Translations under genes and position numbers: made by a program
Assembly: GCA_029624675.1 (NCBI GenBank)
Contig: JARSSP010000059.1
Coordinates: 1-64,000 of the forward strand
Direction of reading: 5' to 3'
DNA length: 64,000 bases
From: Candidatus Contendibacter sp.
GTDB lineage: Bacteria; Pseudomonadota; Gammaproteobacteria; Competibacterales; Competibacteraceae
The notes under the pieces: generated by a model
What the model saw: only the letters and a program-made list of their open reading frames with translations
Database searches by the model: none
Told to the model about the DNA's origin: nothing
Shown: in pieces, positions 17,301-25,328 of the stretch
Layout: every line of letters starts with the position of its first letter
Position numbering within the stretch: the stretch's first letter is position 1

Positions 17301-19011
17301 GCTCGGCGCGGTCCTGCCCAAGTCTGTACTCCGCAAGGAGATTCAGATCTTCAAGCAGGCCTGGTGGAAGGCTTGGGGCGGAAAACAGGATCTGAGCGAT
17401 CACTCGCGCGGGTTTTTCCCGACCGAGATGGCGTTCTCGACGCCGATGATCGACGTGCTCGTCGACGAAGGTTACCAATGGGTGATCGTCGCTAGCCATC
17501 ATCTCAGCCGAACCTGCCCGACTTATTTCAAGCAATTCGATCTCGCCGGCGGCAAATACAGCATTTATTCCAGTCCGCCGAACAAGGCCGATCTGCTGGG
17601 CCCATCGCCGACGACCGGTTGGTGGTACAGCGAGCCGAACCCCGGCAACGCCGCCTGGAACGTCGCACCGTTCGCCTACCAACTTCACCGCACCAAATAC
17701 GTGAACCCGGAAACCGGCGCGGAAAAATCCATCATCGTGGTGCCTTCCGACGACGTGCTCAGTTACCGTTTCGGCTACGCCAACGAAGGCATCTCCAAGA
17801 TTAAGGACCACATCGCGCCGTTTGCCACCGACCCGAGCCGGCCGGCACTGGTCATGCCCGCCACCGATGGCGACAACGCCTGGGGCGGCGGTTTCTCCTC
17901 CTGGATGGAGGCCACGCCGCAATTCTTTAATGACTCGCGCGGCGCCGGCTACACCGTCTCCACGGTTCAGGACATGGTGAACAAAAAACCGCCTCCCGAT
18001 GGCCAGTATATTCATGTCGAGGACGGTGCCTGGATCTTTCCCGAGACCGATTACGGCTCGCCGTATTTCCTGAAATGGGTCGAGCCACCGCTCAAGCCAG
18101 GCAGCCCGAATGCTTATCCGGGCACGATGGTGGATCTCGAAACACCCGGCTTCGCGCTCAAGTTCTGGAGCTGGGCGCCGGTGATCACCGGCGCGAACTG
18201 GGTCGAGACCGCCGAGCAAATCTGGCGCGACGAAGGCGGCACGGTCGATCCGTGGAAAATCCAGGCGCCCTATGATTGGAACGGGGTCTGGGCGAGCCCG
18301 AACGACATCGAACTTGCCTGGCACATCTATCTGACGGGGCTCGACTCCGGGTTCAACTACTACGGCGGACTCGGCAACGACGATGAAGTCAAGCCATCGC
18401 TCGCCACGCGCCGCGCGATCGAGAAGCTCTCCAGCTACGTCAACGCGCGGTTGCCCAACGACCGAACACCACCGTCGGTCTTCAAGCCCCAGCGCTTCCC
18501 GTGGAATCCAGGCGGTTACACGTTCGGCTGGTTCAATAGCATCCCAGGCGACAAACGCTATCTCAAGAAAATGCCATCCGAGTTCTACATCTGGACGCAC
18601 GTCTACGATGTCTCGGGCGTCGCCAGCGTGAACCTGAAGGTGCGCCTCGATGGCGACGGCTTAAACCCGCTTTCGAACAACCAGAACGAGACTTACGTCG
18701 GCGGGCCCGAGGTAGGTTCCTGGCTGACTATCCCGATGACCAAACGCGTGCTGCCACGGACGCAGCCCGAGCTGAACGCTGCCGCCAACAACAGCCAGAT
18801 CAACTACTTCATTACCAGTCCGGAGCTGGCCGATTATTACTTCGCGAAGGTCACTAACGCCACGGTGCCTGATTTTCAAGGCAAGCTGCTCGATTATTAC
18901 ATCGAAGCTACCGACGCCCGGGGCAATGTTTCAAAGTCCGACATCCAGCACGTGTTCGTCGAGGACGACAGCGCGGTCCCCGCGGGACCTGGGAGATCGG
19001 TAACGCCTTAG
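14347..19011 (+). CDS. Giant secreted GH14 beta-amylase + GH57 fusion with starch-binding-like repeats
   Basis: 1554 residues. A signal peptide (1-35) leads into a GH14 beta-amylase domain (~45-480) with catalytic acid Glu206 in GPTGELRYP and base Glu399 in LHFTAAEMDND. Three ~86-residue repeats follow (~495-745), each with FRGTPNxWxxTPM and DWRECYP, probably carbohydrate-binding. A chitobiase-C-like domain (~757-835, TLYYTTDGSTPT) precedes a GH57 domain: HNHQP at 853-857, nucleophile Glu1027 in FPTEMAFS, acid Asp1174 or 1176 in TDGDNAWGG. The C-terminal ~170 residues are beta-rich. GH14 releases maltose from chain ends; GH57 cuts internal or branch linkages, so one exported protein could strip starch or glycogen. 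It is preceded by GGAGG and lies 33 bases after the split membrane gene. Confidence 0.88.
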   Translation: MQRLSRAPTNSHLRFILLLVALSAIAIPAAPVWSACSLETAAVMAPLEIRNSTEMQAFQDLLAEAKGIGVNAVSVDVWWGKVERNSDQQFDWTYYDQVFDKIRQAGLKIVPILSFHQCGGGPGDDCNIPLPNWLWSSFAAAGLSSNDLKYESETGRIQDDAIAPWATATPAVLEQFREFMQAFATHFAPIAADFVEINVSLGPTGELRYPAYNKSDGWNYPDRGNFQAYSRLAQRHFRDWALASFGGPSGVATRWSIPLANPEEIRVPGGGLPAGSGRRAQTFVDDNDHVDTQYGRDFIDWYNQSLVEHGRRMLLAAAGALDGAMKNIPLGMKLPGIHWQMMACAPRPRIAEITAGLVRTSLNLSARADAHGYKPIMDMIAEVKQQSSRDVILHFTAAEMDNDPACGEGNSMAETLVFWISEAARDWNITHKSENALACVDTPNDDRTWDHVRNVLSNASYKGFTLLRLTDAGCRPWSVDKAQYQQLIKDCPPSTCFFRGTPNDWGKTPMTPSAGTNRFETCQTFAGKPNPRFKICCSEDWRACYPSRDFIVTDGTYRLAFDVGSQQITTTPVGADCGPLQNAWYFRGTPNSWGTTPMERVGDSNVFRTCQTFAGVPNPRFKVCRFPDWRECYPPEDQSVKDGAQEMTFNADTHKITVSAIPSCGQDRWFFRGTPNGWATTPMEQVDNSDVFKIPVDFARQDPAPRFKICHFPDWRECYPSQDVPVDDCSRYEITFNRTTKVINQSKIGPVTDVDCRNGAVDIRAKPSAGRYPAPQCITLEPKPAGATLYYTTDGSTPTEQSNRYTGDCIPAQVDLNLRVLGKADGRTNGRSDFPYQIAPPISGQVHVSRFWHNHQPIYWPEWNGNGSQTNRVQYAWDSIARKDSQTYGTGVGHPDNNLSEIFGQDDRRAAYQGRPRDSLAGLPVEAGFAMSYSGSLVDNVRNLAANNQLGYGSNWWNGNREARGWITPLGSRRLDLVGFTYHHSLGAVLPKSVLRKEIQIFKQAWWKAWGGKQDLSDHSRGFFPTEMAFSTPMIDVLVDEGYQWVIVASHHLSRTCPTYFKQFDLAGGKYSIYSSPPNKADLLGPSPTTGWWYSEPNPGNAAWNVAPFAYQLHRTKYVNPETGAEKSIIVVPSDDVLSYRFGYANEGISKIKDHIAPFATDPSRPALVMPATDGDNAWGGGFSSWMEATPQFFNDSRGAGYTVSTVQDMVNKKPPPDGQYIHVEDGAWIFPETDYGSPYFLKWVEPPLKPGSPNAYPGTMVDLETPGFALKFWSWAPVITGANWVETAEQIWRDEGGTVDPWKIQAPYDWNGVWASPNDIELAWHIYLTGLDSGFNYYGGLGNDDEVKPSLATRRAIEKLSSYVNARLPNDRTPPSVFKPQRFPWNPGGYTFGWFNSIPGDKRYLKKMPSEFYIWTHVYDVSGVASVNLKVRLDGDGLNPLSNNQNETYVGGPEVGSWLTIPMTKRVLPRTQPELNAAANNSQINYFITSPELADYYFAKVTNATVPDFQGKLLDYYIEATDARGNVSKSDIQHVFVEDDSAVPAGPGRSVTP
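15829..16590 (+). repeat. Three tandem carbohydrate-binding-like repeats inside the GH14-GH57 gene
   Basis: Three consecutive units of about 255 bases encode FRGTPNDWGKTPM, FRGTPNSWGTTPM and FRGTPNGWATTPM, each followed by PRFKxC and an aromatic DWRxCYP motif. Conserved Trp, Tyr and paired Cys residues suggest disulfide-stabilised starch-binding modules, though I cannot place them in a named CBM family. Confidence 0.7.
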
Positions 19012-19195
19012 GACTACCCGGCAAAACCCGAGCGGAGGAAGATGAAACAAGTGGCCAACTCACATGTTTCGGCATGCCACGGGTTACAAACTCGCTCACG
19101 ACGGCCAGGAACCCACGCCATCCAGCATGACCTCGGGCATCGCAATATTCCTTGCTTACCGGGTAGCGCACTATTTGACAACAACAAGGAGAACC

Positions 19196-20584
19196 ATGAT
19201 GGCAAAGCCAAGCATCAAGAACAGCAGGGGATGGTTTCTGACGACTGCGGCGATTTGCGCCCTGACCATCGCGCGGTGCGCGACAGCCGCTCCGACATTG
19301 AAAGAGGTCGGGGCTGGCGTCAACATCGATCCAGCTCAGATCTCGGTTTCCGGAATCTCGTCGGGTGGCTTCATGGCCCACCAGTTTCATGTCGCGCACT
19401 CCGAAAACATCATGGGGGTAGGCATTGTCGCCGGTGGCCCCTACTACTGCGCGGGTGGGAGCATCCTGGACGCAGTGACGAAGTGCAGCGAGTTTGTCGT
19501 GCTCGAATGTACGAAGCTCGGGCTTGATCCGAAATGGTGTGGTAAGACCGACCTGGCTCCGAAAGACACGAGCGCTGCCCAGGCCGTCGCTCAGGCTTCT
19601 TTCGGAGAGGCCCAAAAACAGGAAGCGGCGGGCACCATCAACAAACTGACCGGCCTGAGGAACGCCAAGGTCTATCTGTTCAGCGCCGAATACGACGCCA
19701 TCGTTCCCCACGGCGTGATGGATGCGGTCTTCCATTTCTATGCCGACCCCGACAAGGCGGGTATCGAGGCGGACAACGTCGGCTACAACCGCACGTTTCC
19801 AGCCCGTCACACGATGGTCAGAGATGGTTTCAACGAACCCGCCGACGGCGCGGTGGGCGACTGTCCCTTGCCGCCAGCGCCGTCGCCGCCGCTCGATAAA
19901 AACACTTTCATCGACGACTGCGAATCTGTTGCGAAGCGGCAACAAGCCAAGGATGGCTGTGTTTGTCCGCCGCCTGCGGCGGGCGAAGCGGCACGCAGGA
20001 CAATTTGTCCTCCGGCCGACAAGCAGACGGCCTGCAAGGATCTGCGGGATGTTGACCTCGCTGGCGCGATCCTAAAACGCATCTACGGCGAGCAGGTCCT
20101 CAAAGGCGGCCGGGTGAAGGTCGCGGAGGGAGAAGTCAAGGCCTTCGACCAAGTCCGAATATTCGGGATGTTTTCGGATTACCCCTTCACCGAGACGCAG
20201 AACGCGTCGATGGCAAAAGAGGGTTACGTGTTCATCCCCAAAACCTGCAAGGACGGCCGGAAATGCAAGCTGCACGTTGCTTTTCATGGCTGCTTGCAGG
20301 GTGGTGGAGCGACGGACCACAGGAGCGGCCAGCACGACAGCAATCTGTTTGCCAAATTCGCGGGCTACAACGAGTGGGCGCAAGCCAACGACATCATCGT
20401 TCTCTATCCCCAAGTACGCGTTTGGAATAGCGGTCCGCTCAATCCGCAGGGATGCTGGGACTGGTGGGGTCAGCTCTACACACACGACAATTACCACACG
20501 CAAGGCGGCAAGCAGATCAAAGCCGTGGCGCAGATGATCGACATTCTTGCTGGCAAACAACTGCTGCCGATACCGGCTCAATGA
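19196..20584 (+). CDS. Exported PHB-depolymerase-like esterase
   Basis: 462 residues with an N-terminal signal peptide (…AICALTIARCATAA). The lipase box is SVSGISSGGF with nucleophile Ser55, followed by the oxyanion region HVAHSENIMGVGIVAGGPYYCA. The catalytic His is likely in DNYHTQGG near the end and the Asp in the central part. This pattern fits poly(3-hydroxybutyrate) depolymerase-like alpha/beta hydrolases. Cysteine pairs in the central insertion suggest an oxidising, exported location. The start ATG follows AAGGAG; the frame is open further upstream but without a signal sequence. Followed by a phasin gene, which supports a link to PHA. Confidence 0.8.
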   Translation: MMAKPSIKNSRGWFLTTAAICALTIARCATAAPTLKEVGAGVNIDPAQISVSGISSGGFMAHQFHVAHSENIMGVGIVAGGPYYCAGGSILDAVTKCSEFVVLECTKLGLDPKWCGKTDLAPKDTSAAQAVAQASFGEAQKQEAAGTINKLTGLRNAKVYLFSAEYDAIVPHGVMDAVFHFYADPDKAGIEADNVGYNRTFPARHTMVRDGFNEPADGAVGDCPLPPAPSPPLDKNTFIDDCESVAKRQQAKDGCVCPPPAAGEAARRTICPPADKQTACKDLRDVDLAGAILKRIYGEQVLKGGRVKVAEGEVKAFDQVRIFGMFSDYPFTETQNASMAKEGYVFIPKTCKDGRKCKLHVAFHGCLQGGGATDHRSGQHDSNLFAKFAGYNEWAQANDIIVLYPQVRVWNSGPLNPQGCWDWWGQLYTHDNYHTQGGKQIKAVAQMIDILAGKQLLPIPAQ

Positions 20585-20607
20585 GGTGTATGCGCCAGCA
20601 GGCAAAA

Positions 20608-20624
20608 AGCGTTTTCCAAACGCT
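20608..20624 (+). other. Perfect hairpin between esterase and phasin genes
   Basis: AGCGTTT-TCC-AAACGCT forms a 7-bp stem with a 3-base loop, 24 bases after the esterase stop. It has no T-tract, so it is more likely an mRNA-stabilising or processing element than a terminator. Confidence 0.4.
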
Positions 20625-20680
20625 CATGGTGTGCGCACAGTTTTGCAGTTAGCAATGCAATCGATACGGAGGACTAAAAA

Positions 20681-21196
20681 ATGACGGATATATCGAAGTT
20701 GATGACCGATTGGGTCAAGGCGATGAGCAGTCTGGACGTGACCAAGGGAAGCGAGCAATTGCTGAACGTTTTGGCCAGCCTTGACGTGCCGGGCGTCAAT
20801 ATGGATGCCCTGGTGGCGAGTCAGCGCGAGAACCTAGAAGCGCTTAGCGCTGCTAACCGCGCTACGATGGAAGGAATCAAGGCGGTGGGTGAATGGCAGA
20901 TGAAGATCTTGCAGCAAACCATGCAAGAACTCATGGCAGCAATTGGCAGTCTCGCCAATATCGGTTCGCCGCAGGAGATGGTTGCAGTGGAAACCGAATT
21001 GACCAAGAAAGCCTTCGAGACCGCGGTCCGCAAGATGCGGGAGCTGGCGGAGATCGTGACCAAGGCGAATCAGCAGGCCACCGATGCCCTCGTCAATCGC
21101 ATCCCCGCAAGCCTGGACGAAATACGGGAAGTGCTGAAGCTTCCACAGCCCCCGGAGCCTGAATCTCCGCGTGAGGTGACCCAATATATGCGCTAA
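20681..21196 (+). CDS. phaP: Phasin (PHA granule-associated protein)
   Basis: 171 residues, almost wholly helical, with no signal peptide. The sequence MTDISKLMTDWVKAMSS, then NLEALSAANRATMEGIKAV and QEMVAVETELTKKAFETAV, is typical of phasin_2 proteins, which coat polyhydroxyalkanoate granules and control their size. Many members start with a similar short amphipathic segment. It is preceded by CGGAGG and followed by a terminator-like hairpin at 21236. Together with the PHB-depolymerase-like gene upstream it suggests that the cell makes PHA granules. Confidence 0.88.
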   Translation: MTDISKLMTDWVKAMSSLDVTKGSEQLLNVLASLDVPGVNMDALVASQRENLEALSAANRATMEGIKAVGEWQMKILQQTMQELMAAIGSLANIGSPQEMVAVETELTKKAFETAVRKMRELAEIVTKANQQATDALVNRIPASLDEIREVLKLPQPPEPESPREVTQYMR

Positions 21197-21235
21197 CTCA
21201 ATGGGTAACTGATTGAACAAACATAAAAGAATGAC

Positions 21236-21270
21236 AAACCCCACAGGGCGGGGGTAGGGTTTTGTTTTTA
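21236..21270 (+). terminator. Rho-independent terminator after the phasin gene
   Basis: AAACCC and GGGTTT arms, with additional C/G pairing inside, are followed by TTTGTTTTTA. The position, 40 bases after the phasin stop, fits transcription termination. Confidence 0.6.
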
Positions 21271-21309
21271 CTATGTACTTGGATTTTCCCCTCACAACCT
21301 CGCCACCAC

Positions 21310-21418
21310 CTTCTCCATCCGCTCCTAGCCGACGCTGGTGTAAATCTGGATGGTGGCGACGCTCTCATGGCTCAGTAGCCTTATGGCCCGCGATGTTGTC
21401 CATAATGAGTAGTAACCG
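21310..21418 (-). pseudogene. Tyrosine recombinase C-terminal remnant
   Basis: The minus strand encodes RAIRLLSHESVATIQIYTSVG, resembling the C-terminal box of tyrosine recombinases (LLGHxSxxTTxIYTHV), where IYT contains the nucleophile Tyr. Everything upstream of it is replaced by a transposase remnant, so only the last ~30 codons survive. Confidence 0.45.
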
Positions 21419-21890
21419 TATGGCGGTAACGCTTCCAATAGCGTGAAGCGAACCGACAGCTCTTCCCGCCAGCGTACCCAGGCGGCGTGATTCTCGACGG
21501 CATCGGGGAGTTCATCCAGGGGCGGTGGGGCGGCGATGATCGCCGTTAATTCCCGCTGTAGCCAAGGATGTAACACCGTGTTGGGGCATGGGCGACCCCT
21601 TTGACCCGCAATTGCCCAGTAGTGGGATGAAATAAGGTCAACAATTTAACAGTCTCACCCCAGATATGCTCATGCGGGTAGCAGACCGGTTCACCGATCG
21701 GTTGCCAACTGGCTACCGAGTTGTGGAATCGCTGGATACGGCCCGGCTTCATGCGCTTTTTTGGCCTCTGGATCGGGATCGGTCACCGTCACCATGACGG
21801 TCTGACCTCCCTTCCTTCGCGGTCGCTGAGCCGCACCCGTGTCGCACCACGACCGATGCTTTTGCCAGCTCAAGCCTGCATCGACCAAAC
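21419..21890 (-). pseudogene. IS630-like DDE transposase remnant
   Basis: In order on the minus strand and across two frameshifts: LSWQKHRSWCDTGAAQRPRR, VTVTDPDPEAKKAHEAGPYP, VKLLTLFHPTTGQLRVKGVA and VLHPWLQRELTAIIAA. This order is that of an IS630-like DDE transposase from its linker through the catalytic core. Terminal parts are lost. It is fused at its 3' end to the recombinase remnant. Confidence 0.5.
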
Positions 21891-21894
21891 GGCA

Positions 21895-21975
21895 CAGAAG
21901 GGGGTTGATTGGCAATTTACTACTCCCGATGCCCGGATCAAGCTTCGACGGCTTCATCCACGAATTCAAACATGA
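21895..21975 (+). pseudogene. IS630-family transposase C-terminal fragment
   Basis: The plus strand encodes GVDWQFTTPDARIKLRRLHP, the usual end of IS630 transposases (DWQFTTEDARIKLKRLYP). A comparable fragment lies at 53330-53575. Only the C-terminal ~25 codons remain. Confidence 0.5.
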
Positions 21976-22121
21976 CAGACCACCAGTTTAAGTATCCGAT
22001 CCATGCGCTGACCAGCGACCACACCATTTATCGCCTTTCCAACGTTATCTCGAAAGCACCTCGCTTTCATGGAAAATGAGCATTCAAAACTAAATCATTC
22101 AATAGCTTAACTAGGATCGCT

Positions 22122-22152
22122 GGATTCTTCGCCAACTCTAAACAAACCCCTA
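22122..22152. repeat. Short dispersed repeat, copy 1
   Basis: A 31-base segment (GGATTCTTCGCCAACTCTAA...) matches the segment at 58770-58801 at about 28 of 32 positions. The stretch 21976-22275 around it contains no gene except the leader of the HbpS-like gene. Function unknown. Confidence 0.5.
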
Positions 22153-22275
22153 TACGGCCAGATTCGCTGGCTACAATCAGAGGGCAGCCATCCCCTTGCC
22201 CCCGTCCGCTCCATACTACGGCTGCCCGTTTCCCCAGGAGCGCCGCGCCGGGGGCGTCAATCGGAGGACTAACAA

Positions 22276-23070
22276 ATGAATCTGCGATACTTGGCTGTAC
22301 TGAGTGCCACTGGACTGTGCGCGATGGCCGCGACCTCGGTGGTCGCCGATGATCGGGACGACAAGGCTTCCGACTGCCGTGGATTGCCGTCACACGCGGC
22401 GCTGAAAGCCGCGCTCGATCAGGCGCGCAAGGAGAAGAATGGCGGCTTCAATCTTGAGATGTGGGGCACGATCGTGAACCGCGACGGAATCGTCTGCGCT
22501 ATCGCCTTCACCGGCAAGGACCGCGGAGATCAGTGGCCCGGTAGCCGCGTGATCTCCGCCCAGAAGGCCAACACGGCCAATGCGTTCAGTCTGCCCGGTC
22601 TGGCGCTGTCCACGGCCAACCTGTACTCGGCGGTTTCTCCGGGCGGATCGCTGTACGGTCTCCAGCACAGCAACCCGGTGAACCCGGAAGTCGCCTATCG
22701 CGGGAATGCCGCGAACTACGGCACGGCCCATGATCCGATGGGGGGTGGCAAGATCGGCGGGATCAATCTCTTCGGTGGCGGGTTCGCGCTCTATAGCCAG
22801 GGTGGAGGGATCGTCGGCGGACTGGGCGTGAGTGGCGACTCCTCCTGCGCCGATCACAACATCGGTTGGAGGACACGGCAAGTTCTTGGACTCGACTATG
22901 TGCCAAAGGGCGTGAGTGGGGATCCCAAACGACCGGACAACATCGTGTACGACATCACCCCACAAGCGGGGCAACAGGAGGGGGTCAGCGCGAGCGGCTG
23001 GGGCCATCCCAAGTGCGGCGCCGAAGCGAGCACGGTTGCGGCCGACCTTCCGGCGACTCGCCAGCCCTGA
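22276..23070 (+). CDS. Exported GlcG/HbpS-family (heme-binding-like) protein
   Basis: 264 residues with a signal peptide (MNLRYLAVLSATGLCAMAATSVVA-DD). The fold signature includes ALKAALDQARKEKNGGFNLEMWGTIVNRDG, AFTGKDRGDQWPGSRVISAQKANTAN (split here), FGGGFALYSQGGGIVGGLGVSGDS, which match the GlcG/HbpS family. Members such as Streptomyces HbpS bind heme or iron and sense redox stress; others have no known ligand. The ATG follows CGGAGGAC. The gene stands alone, with no two-component partner beside it. Family call good, ligand uncertain. Confidence 0.8.
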   Translation: MNLRYLAVLSATGLCAMAATSVVADDRDDKASDCRGLPSHAALKAALDQARKEKNGGFNLEMWGTIVNRDGIVCAIAFTGKDRGDQWPGSRVISAQKANTANAFSLPGLALSTANLYSAVSPGGSLYGLQHSNPVNPEVAYRGNAANYGTAHDPMGGGKIGGINLFGGGFALYSQGGGIVGGLGVSGDSSCADHNIGWRTRQVLGLDYVPKGVSGDPKRPDNIVYDITPQAGQQEGVSASGWGHPKCGAEASTVAADLPATRQP

Positions 23071-23419
23071 GCAGGAGCGGGGCCACCTCCAAACGAAAGG
23101 GCGCGCCGCGTTCGGGGAACGGCCAGCGGCCGGGTGGCCGGCCCGGCCTTATCAGTACAGGTGGCGTACCTGCGGGTGGCGAGTTGGACGCGGTGGAACG
23201 ATCGTCTTTCTCCAGTCGCTGCGTCATTCATATGCAGTGCTCGCTGGCGTTCTCTCTCCTGGCTCCCTGCGTTCGTCGTCTGGCCTGCCGTCCCCCGCGC
23301 CGGGGAACCGACGTCTGCGGTTCGGGCCGTGCGGGGCGGTGTACCGCGCCCCGCCGGGGTGACGCTCCCACGTTTGGAGGCCCGACCACCGCCATGCGCC
23401 ACGGACTCAATGTTCCGAT
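23071..23419. other. GC-rich intergenic region without recognisable gene
   Basis: No frame in this 350-base stretch shows protein-like motifs on either strand, and no clear hairpin followed by T residues was seen. It separates the HbpS-like gene from the convergent hydrolase gene. Confidence 0.4.
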
Positions 23420-24001
23420 TTACGACCGGGCCGCGTGGGCGCTGTCCGCTGCCTGGAGAAATTGAGCCAGCACCCGCCGCACGTAAGCGGGAGCTAGTCG
23501 ATGACCCTGATCGGGCACGATGACGATGCGCGATCCTGGAAGGAGTGAACCCCATTGCCGTGCCAGAGCGGGGTCGCAGCCGTCATCGAGCGCCCCAGTG
23601 TGGACTTCCAAGAATTGCGGTATCGGGAATTCATGGTTGTGGGCGAGTTGCATGAGCTTGTCCGCCCGAGGCGGTCGCGAAAGATAGAACCTTTTCAGGT
23701 CCGTGGCCGCGCCCAGCACGGGAGCGAGCAGCAGAATCCGTCCGGGAAAGGATTCCCGATCCGCCAGCGCGTGCAGCAGCAAATACGCCCCGTAGGAATG
23801 GCCAATCAGCGGGGCGCCGGGGTGCCAGAACGTGGAAGCCAGGTCGTGTTGGATCAGGCGGATTTGATCGGCAAAGCCCAGCCTGGCGAAGGACGACGCT
23901 AGCTCCCGGCCATATACGTCAAACCCCAGGCGGGTGACCAGGTCTCCCAGATCGCGTAACCGATTGCCTCTGCCGGGCAGCAAGTACACAGCGTTCTTCA
24001 C
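23420..24001 (-). CDS. Small alpha/beta hydrolase
   Basis: 193 residues. The nucleophile elbow is PLIGHSYGAYLL (Ser69); the late Asp lies around GCDPALARQ and the catalytic His in DQGHRLAP. It has no signal peptide. The start codon is GTG at 24001, whose GTGA overlaps the stop of the short VOC-like reading frame upstream, which suggests translational coupling. The family hydrolyses esters, thioesters or lactones; substrate unknown. Confidence 0.8.
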   Translation of the reverse strand: MKNAVYLLPGRGNRLRDLGDLVTRLGFDVYGRELASSFARLGFADQIRLIQHDLASTFWHPGAPLIGHSYGAYLLLHALADRESFPGRILLLAPVLGAATDLKRFYLSRPPRADKLMQLAHNHEFPIPQFLEVHTGALDDGCDPALARQWGSLLPGSRIVIVPDQGHRLAPAYVRRVLAQFLQAADSAHAARS

Positions 24002-24174
24002 GGGGCGTTCTCAAGCCATGGGGCGGGCAGTTTGGGTTTGGCCCGGTCGAACGTGGGTGGGCGCAGCAGTTTCCCACCCAGGACTTCCACCTGGCGGGCG
24101 GCTCCGACGTCGGTGGTCATCAGCTCGCTCCAGCTAAAAGCGCCATGCTTCATCAGGTTTTCGTGCATCGTCAT
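23998..24174 (-). pseudogene. VOC/glyoxalase-like gene with internal deletion
   Basis: 58 codons: MHENLMKHGAFSWSELMTTD is the start of a VOC/glyoxalase-like protein, joined after DVGAAR to VEVLGGKLLRPPTF, which in relatives lies near the C-terminus. About 70 residues appear lost without a frameshift. The start overlaps the stop of the UmuD-like fragment (ATGA), and the stop overlaps the GTG of the hydrolase. A short functional peptide is possible but unlikely. Confidence 0.5.
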
Positions 24175-24365
24175 CGCCTCGTCAGTTTAAACAGGGGGAA
24201 AGGAAAATCGCCGTGAGGGGTCAGGAGAAAACCTACCCCGGCCAGGGCATCCCCACTGACCCGCACTAGGAAGGTGCTTTCGGGATTTTGGATCAGGTGG
24301 TCGTCCAAACACAGGCGCCGCTCGACTGTGTCGTCAGCGGGGGGAACCCAGCCGGGATCGGCGCG
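24171..24365 (-). pseudogene. UmuD/LexA-like peptidase fragment
   Basis: The minus strand encodes PGWVPPADDTVERRLCLDDH, then LIQNPESTFLVRVSGDALAG, clearly related to UmuD (…PSPADDYVEARLDLNEHLI…ATFFVRVSGDSM). The catalytic Ser of GDSM is Ala here, and the protein ends about 25 codons later with an unrelated tail. Its N-terminus is cut off by an IS66 remnant on the other strand. Not a working SOS mutagenesis protein. Confidence 0.55.
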
Positions 24366-24560
24366 GTCAGCCTTCGCCTTGGAGGCGGGCATCCCTTTCA
24401 TCAATAACCAAGCGGAACGGGACTTACGCCCCGCCAAAAGATGGCCAAAAACTACAGGGTCGGCGTTAGAGAGGTGCCCTGGAACAGGGTTCCCGCGATC
24501 ATGGAGGTTTGCACTCGTCGGTTCTGGCACTGAAAGGTCTTACGGCAACGGACCGCACCG
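24330..24560 (+). pseudogene. IS66-family transposase C-terminal remnant
   Basis: The plus strand encodes IPFINNQAERDLRPAKRWPK, the hallmark NNxAERDLR motif containing the last catalytic Glu of IS66 transposases. The frame degenerates after about 25 further codons and the N-terminal majority is missing. Confidence 0.6.
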
Positions 24561-24574
24561 GTACAACCCACCTG

Positions 24575-24945
24575 TTACCGCCGCCGATTTCGAATTGGAT
24601 CGTTTCGTCGCTCACGGGCGTTGAGCCAGTCGATGCGGCCACTCCGGACATAGCGCCACATCTCAATGCGGTCATGGTCTCTCTCGACCGTTTCTTGGAC
24701 CGGCAAGCGTCCACACGCGACTTCTGTTGGATAAGTCCAGAAATCCCCGTAACCCAGCTTCTTTTTCTTCCGCAAACGCTTCCATCCCGACCCAGTCCTC
24801 CACCCCACTCAGCACCGCGCACAGGACAATCATCAGGACGTCATGAAGTTTGTGGAGCTTGTTCTGCGTCTCGCGGCGCGGATCAGGCAGGTCGGTAAAG
24901 TAAGGGCGCGGGTCAAGCAGTCGGGGTAGCATCAGGTTTCTCCAT
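24575..24945 (-). pseudogene. ISAs1-family transposase with internal deletion
   Basis: The N-terminal part (LLDPRPYFTDLPDPRRETQN through VEDWVGMEAFAEEKEAGLRG) is joined by frameshift to VERDHDRIEMWRYVRSGRID, which in intact ISAs1 elements lies at about two-thirds of the protein. The DDE core is mostly gone. The N-terminal part is close to the fragment at the left window edge, so both come from the same IS type. Confidence 0.6.
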
Positions 24946-25328
24946 CCGATTAATCCCGTCCCGTTACCCGGACCATCCGTCTTGCTGTCAACCCCCCACA
25001 TAGCGCGATTGCCCTGCTGGAGAAGCTGGAAGATTGCACGCGAGTGGCGATTGCCCGCTATAATGGAGAAATGATCGGATGCCCGACCGGGCGGTCCGCA
25101 TCGACGACGAGGTTTGACGACACCCGCAACGAGAAATCGCCAACCCCAAAACCGAAAACCCCCGCGTTGTGAGCGCGAGGGTCCTAGGGGAGATACTTGG
25201 GAGTGCCGGCCAAAGATCCGCTAAGGACGACAATCAGAATTCATTCACTGAACTCTGATTATAGCGGACCGGCCGAGACTTTCAAGACCTTCCCCAGAGG
25301 TTTTTTACCTTCAATCCAGGGGAATCCC
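24946..25328. other. Intergenic region with hairpin upstream of the Rep-like gene
   Basis: No credible gene. A GC-rich inverted repeat CCCCCGCG...CGCGAGGG lies at 25159-25181 without a following T-tract. It could be a leader hairpin of the Rep-like gene 150 bases downstream. Confidence 0.35.

Noticed and set aside
16840-18600. 586-codon minus-strand frame opposite the GH57 region
   Set aside because: Mirror of the real gene in GC-rich DNA; the plus strand has catalytic motifs, the minus strand none.
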